This document shows, piece by piece, positions 29,001 to 39,857 of a DNA stretch of 64,000 nt. The stretch lies in NCBI RefSeq assembly GCF_000699445.3, contig NC_067197.1:28379809-28443808 (forward strand). The letters run 5' to 3'. Each line of letters begins with the position of its first letter. The first letter of the stretch is position 1. Below the pieces are notes generated by a model, which saw only the letters and a program-made list of their open reading frames with translations, did not search any database and was not told the origin of the DNA. Made by a program: the position numbers and the translations under genes. This DNA comes from Schistosoma haematobium (taxonomy: Eukaryota; Platyhelminthes; Trematoda; Strigeidida; Schistosomatidae).

Positions 29001-32000
29001 TGTTCTGGACTTAACAGGCAGGACTAAGCAGAAATCAGGACCGATAAAGTCTTCAGACTACTCTTACGGGTTTTATGTGTCATTGGTCAGGTCAATAAAT
29101 CATTGTTCTCCAATTGGCAGTATCATTACTCATATATATAGGGCACGAGGCCACAAGTCATAACATTGTGTAGAATGCGAGCTGAGCTGAATATCAACTT
29201 AAAGTAGATGGATAACGAAATTTCAAATTGTTTACTTCTACAGATCAACCAAGTTATTGGTTATATAATATTTCACAAAAGAGAATTGCATCATCTCAAA
29301 TTCTCTAATTGGTAAACCTCTGATTTTGTTGAGGTTTTACTTTGTGGAGTGATGTAACAACATATAACTGTGATAATATGCACTATTTTTGAACACCTCA
29401 TTAGTCTGTGAGAAGATTTTATTCGCAGGTAGAATACAGTATGGAATCTAAAGGATGATATAAAAGTAGTATGTGAATGAAATCAACGAAAAAATTCAGT
29501 TTAACAAAATTGTTTTTAATCGGAAAATTTTTGTATTTTGCTAGTTAACAAGTAACACTAACACATTATCTCTATAAACGAGTATACTACACAATACATG
29601 ACATTAATATACTGTTCATCTATTTTAAAAGAGATTTGAGAACCCAAGTTATTTGTAATTATTGTTCTTAAAATTGGAAGCATTTAACCTTGGAAAAAAT
29701 AAAACATTCTAAATTTACTTGGTGTTGTTTTACTTGTACCTTCCCATTGTTATTTAGGATCGTAATTGATCAGTCTCTTGTTGGCACATGTGCATCCTGT
29801 GCGGATTGTCTTGATTATAGCCTTAGGTCATAAGCTTTTTAGAAATTTCACTAGTTGAAATGAGTAAATTAAAGTTTGACCATCATGGGAAACCTGGAAG
29901 CATTGGACGGCCGTTTCGTCGTAGTATGGGACTCCTCAACAGTGCGCATCCACGATCCCGCGCTCCGCGAGATTCGAACACAGAACCTATCAGTCTCGTA
30001 CGCAAGCGCTTAACCTCTAGACCACTGAGCCAGTATCCAACAGTGTTAATGTCTAGCTTCAACCAATCTACGAAATTGCGCCACAGTACACAATTCTCTT
30101 CAGTGAGCTGATAGGCTTTTTAAGCAAAGATGGATATCACTGCTAGCCACTATCCATCTATGCATAGAACATTCTACTTTGAAATAATAGTAATAACCTA
30201 TTTTTATATAAACATTAATTTAAATTTATTGAACTAATTAAAAAAAACAAAATAAAATAATTATTCAATTAACTAAAAAATGATCTTGTTTACTTCAATT
30301 GTATTTGTCAAACTTAACTTATAATAATGTTTGAAAGTATTTGAATTATCGTATGAACTAGGAATCCCAGAATTAACGCAATCGAATCAAGAAATACTAG
30401 ACAAGCACGAACGAATTTATTGTATTTAGAATCCGAAATCGAGCAATCAATAGGTACAAGAGAATCATTTGTTAATTCAAGCACCACACTTATATAGTTA
30501 AATGTCTAGTAAACCTTATGATTTCAGTTTAACTTATCATTCAGTTACTTTTAGTTTAGACATAGATAAACTCTAGTCTAGTTAAATATTTCGTCTTAGT
30601 TAAGTTGTACATCTAATCAGTTTATACCATTGAAAATATTGTTATCATTTTATTTGCATACATATATTCGTGTGTAGAACTGAATAATAATTTGTTGTTT
30701 AACTGTTCTATTTCATACAAACTATTTTTAATCACCGGTGGACTGATCACTATTATTATTATTATTAGGATCGTTAAGGTTGATGCTAATGAACAACTTT
30801 CAACTGGGACCTATTAGGAATAGAATATTGTTGCTGTGAATAAACGAACAATCTATTCTATTCTCTTAGTTCTAATGTACTTATACTACATGTTTTATTA
30901 TGTTAATTACATGTATTATTTCCAGCAGTATTCTAACATCTATACTATTTTTTTTCTTTATAGATTTAAAACCTGGAAGTGAATACATAGTCAGTGTGAA
31001 TTCTATGAATTCAAAACATGGATCTAGTGCCTACACAGACCCTATTCATTTAAGAACACTACCAAGTAAGTTTTTTCACCAGTGATTAGTTCCATGAATA
31101 AAACTGTGAGGTGGTGGGAAAAATTTGTAATTTATGTAAATGATTTTGATGGAATTTTTTCTCTGAGCTGGATGGTTCGGTCGTAGAACTTTCATTGTTT
31201 TTCGGAACAACATCATCAGCACAAACTTAAGCTAGAAAGGAAGTGTTTAAACTTTTCCACATTTGACTCACAGTTTGTCCTGTAGACCACGATCTTCAAT
31301 GAGTATTGTTGACCTTTAGCCTGTTATTATTTACCTCTTTATTCTGAAATTATCTTCCATTGGTTTGATTCTTGGTCCTATATTTGTCCATGGTTTTTTC
31401 TGATTGGTCGATAAATTCGATCTGCTTCAATGTGTTTAATGATTGCTGATTGATCTGAGTGCCAAGCTTCTTAAAATTCTCTACTGTTTTTAGAATTCCC
31501 TGTATCCAAGATCTCAACATTTTTTCAGTCGAATGTATGTCCACAGTTATCCACATGCGTGTACATAAGCGAGGATATGTCATTGTGTTTGACCGCTAAT
31601 TGACATTCATGTAGGCAAAGATGAAGGTGGCGTCCACTTTGTCCGATGTAGTGTTTTTCACATTTGGGACAATTTATTTTGTAGATGATGTTTGCTTTTT
31701 CTTCTTTTGTCACTTCGTCTTTTGGTTTGAATAGGATTGATTGAAGTGATTTTGATGGTTTTTGTGCCACACCTAATCCAAACGGCTTCAATAATCTCAT
31801 AACTTTTAATGCCTTTTAATATATGGTAGGACGACCCGTTTATTCGTTTCTGTACTCCGTTTTGTTTCTGCTGATGCGTCTCGTTGATATTTTTAATGAA
31901 GTTGGTTGAGTAGCCATCCTTTTGAAAGATAGACATTAAATCTTTTTCTTCATCTTTCCACGCTGAAAGTGTGTTACTATATGTTCTCGCCGTCTTGTAG

Positions 32001-35000
32001 ATGACTTTGAACTCTTAGTCTGTTTACAATAAATGACATGTATTCACACTAACAAGTGTCAGAAATTACTTCCATATAGGTTTTATAATTACAATTTTTA
32101 ATAGAAAAAGAACATAATTCAACGAATTTAGATCATTCATTTAGACTATGCAGTTGACTAGATACTTTCAAAGAAAAAGAGTATGCCTATTTAAAAAGGA
32201 ATTATATTATTCTATTTTCTATACCGTAATTCTTAGAATAATTTATTTTTATTAACCTTTATTATATAGTAGATTCATACAATGGACGCGAACCTATGCC
32301 ACCCTTATCAAATTCTGGTTATTCAGATGACAATGCTTTATTAATCATAGTATCTGCATGTGTTTTTGGATTTGTTATTCTTCTTATTAATGTCATAGTT
32401 ATTATTTTCTTAATTAAACGACGTCGTCATCGTAATATGATGAGAAGACGACAATATAAATCTGATCAAGGAGTTACTATGACAAATGGAGTTGCATTAA
32501 CACGTCATGATCAATCTGGCACTGATATGAAAGCACATCTTCAATCATCTTTTATTGATCAAAATGATAATTTTGTAGATACAGATATCAGTACAACATG
32601 TATATGTTGTCCACCTAACAAAAAAAAACTCACAAGTTCAGGTAACGTAATTTTACTGACTTTCTATCTTTATATAAATTAACTGATAAACAGAATAGAA
32701 GATAAAAAGCCATATATATGTTACAGTTTAGTTGATATTACCTACATATGACACATCAATTATTTTGATGAAACGATTATTCCATTAAGGAGATGATTGA
32801 TGGTGTCGATGGCTACATTAATTTATTGTCATTTATAGAAAATTGAATAGCTTCTCCAGAAAAATTTGTAATCTAAACTATTCGTCATTATAATTAAACA
32901 CTAAACTATTCTATAAAATACAATCTATAATTTCACTAATCACTAATTTATGTTATAAGCATTCACACACTATTCAAGAAAGCTGACTTGTCACATCAAT
33001 GTAATATCATTCATACTAGGATAACGAATCTCAATAAAATAAAAAAGCTAATTAGATAAATAAATAGTCACGTACAAATCTACTGTTGGAATAAACTTAA
33101 CTCTGTAATTTTTTGGTAGTTAATTTTTAAAAAATGACCATCATACAAAATGAATGTTCTGACCGTACTAAACTCATGAATCATATATAATACAATAAGG
33201 TTCACTCTTAGATATAACTATATTGGCTACAAATATACAGTATCTGATTATTTCAATACAGAGTTCATCGTCACTCACTGATATATTGATTACACATGAA
33301 ATAAACGAAATATGAATGATTTCTTACTAAATGACACTTAGTTTAGCTGTGGAAAAATAGATGAGAAAATTTAAGTAGATTTTACAAATTACTTTCAATA
33401 AAACAGTACCAATCAGTTGTTGATTCTACTCAAATTTTTGTCCACATCCGAATCCACTTTTAATTTAGAAGATGTGCGAACTATAGTGATAGCCCTTTAC
33501 TTTCTACCCAGTGAAAGATTGTTGTTTCATAGTTTTAGGAATAATAATAAAGAGGATCACTTTAGAAGATGAATAATATACATTATAGACTACGTTTTGT
33601 CCTATATATATTTATTCACTGATAATATAATTCGATAAGCTACTTAGCCTACATATACTAAACTTTTCGGTTCATCTGTTCTCTAGAGAAGTAGCTATAA
33701 GCAGGGATGAAAACAATGGGAATTCATCTTCTAATCTTTTAGAATTCAGCAAATAATTGGTATAGTTGTTTCTACAGATTTCTTCCATGGAAAGAGAGTA
33801 TTAGCTACGAGTTTCTAAACCATCGAAAATAGGGGACACTGGATGGATGTTTTACTACAAACACATAAGACTGTCAGTATCTGGTTTTTCAGATTTTATA
33901 ACTTCATTCAATTCACTACTGAATGTATACCTCATAACTACCTTGTTTTCAGCTTTTCTGACTCTAGCAGCCACAGTTTCTTCACTGTGAACTATTTATT
34001 CTAGCTTTTTAGGTTTAAAATAAGTATATATAATAATAAATATGTTATTCCATTCATAGCTGTTAGTTTGTAACTGTTTACAACTTAAAGAATGTACCTA
34101 TGAGGACTATTGAAAGTCAAAAACTAGTCTATTTAAATTCATAAAGGGAACCAATTGCATGGAAAAACTAGTCCATTTTCATTTCATACTACTTAATATT
34201 GATAAGTACCATATTTAATATTTAATAATTATAACTTAACTGTCAGGTTTTTTAATGCCAGAATATGAATGAAAAACCAAGTGCAAAAAATAGTCGTTAC
34301 TCTCAGGGTGTCTATACAGGTTCTCGTGAATGAAGTTTGATAATCTGATAAGCTGAAACCCTCAATACTAAGTTTTTAACGGCTGACAAGTGCTCTTTAT
34401 AATTTCAATAATTTTAACAGTTGAACTCATGAGTCGGTCTAAGCTAGATCACCACTGAAAAGGTGGAAGTTCTGGACAGCCGTTTTGTCCTAGTATGGGA
34501 CTCCTTAGAACTGCGCATCCAAGGTCCCGCACTACTGAGGTTTTCCATACTAGGACAAAACGGTTGTTCAGATCTTCCATCTCTTCAATGATGGTCTAGC
34601 GTAGATTAACTCATGAATTCAACTATCAAGGTTACTATAATTTCCACAAATCCCCATTCCGATAATTTCAATAATCCCAGACAAAAACATTAGGAATTCT
34701 TTTAAGTATCAAGTTAATAATTAGTAACTTTGTGAAGCAGTTGTTTGTTTTGGTCTGACTATTCTCAATTTTCTCTCAACGTTAAAAAAACTTCAGTAAG
34801 TACGGTACACTGAACTATTGGTCGATCATTAGGCATAACACATAGGTCAAACAATCTCATCCAGTGACTTACTCCATTTACGAAGAAATTTGCCCCAACA
34901 GAGTTAAATTTATTCTTACTGAAGTCACTAAATACTAAATATTTTAAGACTATAAAACCCATAATCATGTGAGTTTTACTGTTTTTTATTATCTATTAAT

Positions 35001-38000
35001 ATTCTAAGCCTTCAGGATGATTTGCAAATATATTTGTTGCTTTAGAAGTATTATATGCAACTGTTTATAATTTAATGACATTACTTAATACCTAACCTAG
35101 CTTAATTACCATCCATTCACTGTTCAATATTATTATTTGTTTGTTAGGTTATGTAAAAGCAGACTCTTATGGTAATTTTTCCCGTACACATGGTTATGCA
35201 CCTCATGATATTTGTCCATCTCAATGTTCTCAGTATATACCTACAGATGTTGATCAACAAGGAAATTTGATGAATCATAACATCACAAGCAGTAATCCAG
35301 ATTTTAATCACTTAACTTCTAATCAAATGACAACAAGTTATCCGGTTCGCCATTTAACATCTCCAAATCCATATTACAATAATACGCTGAATTATCCAAT
35401 GACTCGTCATGGTTCTACTGAACTCGGAATAGTTTATTCGTCAGCAAATCCAGTTAATCAATTAAGACATGAACATGGAAGCATAAAACATTCTACCCGC
35501 CATGGTCAACACACTCCAAGACAACCAAATCAGTCTCGTTACTATGGTGTAAGCTAATTTTTTATTGAACCAACATTTATTAATAAATATCTAACATAAT
35601 ACATTTAAATCAATATAACGTTTTTCTGTACAGAACCTAAGATGAACCATTTAAATGTTAACTGTCCCCAGCAGTAAGTAGCAGAAAACATACCACTTGT
35701 TTGCGGTAATATCAGTGATACATTGAGGTTTTAACTGATCACTCAACTGTGTTCAACTTGCACTCTTAAATTACTTTGGCTCTTTTTATCAGATTTCTTT
35801 ATTTTAAAGTCCTAATACCTGTAGGGAAATTCTCTGTGTTATTGTTATGGAAGATATATTTGTATATAATCACTTGACTACAACAAGCTAGTAAGTCACT
35901 GAACTCAGTTAAATAATCAGTTGATCAGTTATAACCTACAAAGAACCCAGTACATACTGGCTTCGGTTTAAGTTGATGCAGTAAATTAGCTCAGTGATAT
36001 ATAACTATTAAAATAAATACCAGGATAGTAAAAGTAAAAATGTAAAACACTACAATAGAAGAGAGACATGTGTGTTTATTGCGAGAAGTTACTATGCATT
36101 TACATTCTTGTGAGTAGTTCCCACCACAGGAATAGTAACAGTTGTAGTACAAAAGAGTAGGTTCAATCAATACAATTTGTGGAAGAACAAGGTATAAAAA
36201 TAGTGAAAAATAGTGAATCCACCCGGACCATAATGAGCAATTCTGCAACACGTCATCCAACGTTTCCAACTACTAGTTACGATAAGCGCATTCGCCCAAC
36301 ATGGTATTCAAAACTTACCAACATTGTTCAGACTAACTCTCAATAACTTAATTAACTGATATCATTAACATAAATAAACTGAACTAAAAGCACTTACCGA
36401 AACTGATCACAATTTTCTAATGTGAAAAACTTTGATCATAATATAATCAGAACTACTAGATATAACAGAGTGTATTGATAAGAAAAAATAGTAAACTAGT
36501 TTTGAATATTAAGTGATTACTGAAAAAGCATATTCACTGATGAACCTGCACACTAGTTAACATAAACATTGTAATGGCTTTACTTCGTTAATCAATCACT
36601 CTTGTAACCGTTATTACATAAATTTCAACGGTGTTTGAAATCAGAAGGCAATGAAAAGTGGCAACTATAGATCATTAGCGGATAGCAAAGATCATAAACC
36701 TATAAGCACATCGAGTGTATTTGAAGCAGAGAGGCTGTTATAATTTGTCGTTTGAATGCTTATTGTCTTGGCTCTTTTAATGCTACTTTATGTATCTGGT
36801 CGTCGTTGATTGTTATGTCTGAAACGCTTATCACTTATAGTCGGAACGAGGGACCTCCGCCATTCCCACGACGCGAAAGTATGAACACAAAGACTGGTAT
36901 AAGTAATGATTTATTAACCCCAAAACACAACGGCAATTCTAGTAAAAAATACACTCATTTATGTATTGGTTGTATACCCCTTTTTGATTAATAATTAGGA
37001 TAAATTCACATATATAACAAAACACATACTGAGCATAGTTCATATCAATGGGATGCAAGAATATCGTGTATTATACAGAACAAAATATCATACGAGAAAA
37101 GAAACAAATACTACATTGAGTAATCATTACAGTGAATCAAAACGGAAGTAATCTTGAACCATAACTCATAATGAGTGAATCAATCGAAAATTGACTTTTG
37201 TTTCCATCATATCAGAGGTAAATAAGTATGTGCAAGCAATTACATAGGTAAATTTATATTCCAATTGCATTTGGGCGAAGCAAGACAAAGCAAAAGCTAA
37301 TACTAAGATTTGAGTACATATATACATGCGGAGGAGAATGAATCATCGAGTAATATTTAAGCAATCAACATTTTCACTAGAATCTGTCATGTATTCTAGT
37401 GATCATAACAGTACAAAGAAATATGTGAATTAACACCGTTGGATGCCGGCTCAGTGATCTAATGGTTAAGTGCTCGCGCGCGAAACCAGTAGGTCCTGGG
37501 TTCGAATCCCGCGAGGTGCGGGGTCGTGGATGCGCACTGCTGAGTCCCATACTAGGACGAAACGGCCATCCAGTGCTTCCAGGTTTTCCATGGTGGTCTA
37601 GCTTCAATTGACTCATGATTTCAACTTGTGAAATATGTGAATTGTTACTGTTCTAATAACATTATCTGTTAAATAAGTTCATAAAACGATTTAACCAAAA
37701 TGAACCATAATCAAAATTGATTATAGGATAGTTACTATAACATAACCAAGGAAAAAAGTACACAGTTTCCAATACACATCAATATTGATAAATTGTATAT
37801 GAATAATTTAATAATGATTTAAAATATCTTACTAATTTGTACTACATATTCAATTATTCCTTTTTTTTTTCTTTTTTTTCTTTTCTCTTGTTTGTTGTCT
37901 CTTTATGTTGTAATATCTTTTCATTTATTGTTGTGAATTATTAATTCTATTTAAATAAATTTAGACACTTCAAAATCTTAATTCATATAGAAAAATAACA

Positions 38001-39789
38001 AATGACCAGTTTATTATTGATAATAAAATAAAAGATCGTACACGATTGCAAACTATAATTTCTTCTACAGCTTTAGTGAATAATTCAATCACTGTAGATA
38101 GTAATAGTATAGGTTTAACTATAGTTAATAATTCAATAGATTCATCAGTTCAAAATGTTGTTTCTAATCAAACAGCTAATAGTTCCACAGAAATATTATC
38201 TACTGGATTAGCTGCATTTTCACAGATTAAACGAAAATCTGAATTTAGTAATATCAATGAAAGAAACAATTTGACCAATGGATTTTTTAATACAAATAAC
38301 ATACCTAGTGAGAGTTCACCAATAGTCTCTATAAATGTAACCTCTTTTCCAGATCATTTTAATCCTCAATCAATGGATATAGGGTCAGATTTAGCAACAT
38401 TTTCATACAGTACACCGTTTAACTACAATATGGGTTCATCGTGTACACCTATATTTTTATCCCTTGATCCCAGTGCATCGGATTCCCTGTTGATGTCAAA
38501 TTCTTTGATGAACTGTGCCCAAGATAATAGCAAATTATATGAGGTAAATGGTGAAATGTCTGTTACTCCTTTAATGATACACTCACCAACCCCTGTACAC
38601 ACAGACCAGGTTCTAGTTCCAAGCTACGTCCCGGTGCAACATATTTAATATGCTTTCTATTCTTTCCCTAGATAGTAAATATTTCCTAAATTATTTGAAC
38701 GTTATATGCATGCATAATTACGGTGTTATGTAAGTTAGCTATATTAAGAATTGTTTATATTGGTATTCTGTCTCTTCAATAATTCCCTATATTCCATTGT
38801 ATGACTTCAAGACAAAACCTAATTTTGGAAGTACACGTTATTTCTGTTCATCAAGAGAAGTTATTCAATCGAATACATCTAGAAAAAATATACCTCATTT
38901 TGAAAATCGACAAAGTGTAAACAATCTTTCTCATGCAATATCTAGTGACTTATTTACTCTTCAAAACCAATGTAATTGTGAACAACAATATTCTATGCAC
39001 AAACCCCATCAAATTCAATGTCACAAACGATTACCATATTCTTGTTCTACTTGCTTAAAATCAAAATCAAGTTTACATAATAGTAAGCAGTCATTTCATA
39101 CACTCAACACTCAGAATTCTGTCATTGGTAAGTCTATCATTTATATTTATAGATATAAGCTAGAAATTTAAGTAGATTAATTTTAGCCAGTCGGTCTTGT
39201 AAATCGGCTTGAATATACTCTTTAACTTCCTAAGAATAAATTTTGACCTTAATTAACCTCACATTAAACCTCTAGGATTGTAAGTTACATAGCCTGTATA
39301 ATAAATACGTCAAATAATTCATTTAGGTTTACCCTGAAATTTAGCAAAAACTTCCGAATGACTCATAGAACTTTTGATGTTGTTCATGGAGATAGAACAT
39401 GAAAGAAAATCTCTCTCTTAAAGTAGATCAAATGTTTCAATGTGAGCTGTGAAGACTACAAAAACGCTAGAAACTTTAACGGACTGTTAACTATTAGTGT
39501 TGACACAGACTTCAGATGTATGGTCTCTGTTGATTTTCGCTGATTACCCTTCTAAAATATTGCTGCTGAACTAAACTAGTGAAACAATTCAACTTAAGAA
39601 GACGATATACGTTAAGCGTCAGGAAAAGAAACATTTGAAGAGCCTAACTTCAGAGGATTTTAGTAGATATTGTTGGACAAAACAACGAAACATGAGACAA
39701 GTGCATTTCAATGAATGAGAAGTATTCTGAACGAGCTAAGAACGATACACCTTAATTACATGAAATAACGTTGTCGTGACCTCTGTCTA

Positions 39790-39857
<68 letters not shown>

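Larger units (their letters stand above)
28432..30963 (+). other. Intron j-k (2.5 kb)
   Basis: It contains a GC-richer unassigned block around 28965-29165 and a near-full SINE on the minus strand at 29845-30065. It also has (TAT)n near 30748-30770. Confidence 0.55.
31066..32269 (+). other. Intron k-l (1.2 kb) containing a Penelope-like fragment
   Basis: About 0.8 kb of this intron (31130-31960) is a minus-strand Penelope-like element remnant, described separately. The last 300 bp are AT-rich. Confidence 0.65.

Noticed and set aside
36752..36991. Plus-strand frame in intron m-n
   Set aside because: No similarity to the gene's other exons, and no splice sites in a matching phase; inclusion would break the chain 35548 to 37965, which already agrees in phase.
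37432..37520. tRNA gene
   Set aside because: The B box is perfect, but it is the head of a SINE with a target duplication and no complete cloverleaf; other copies share it.
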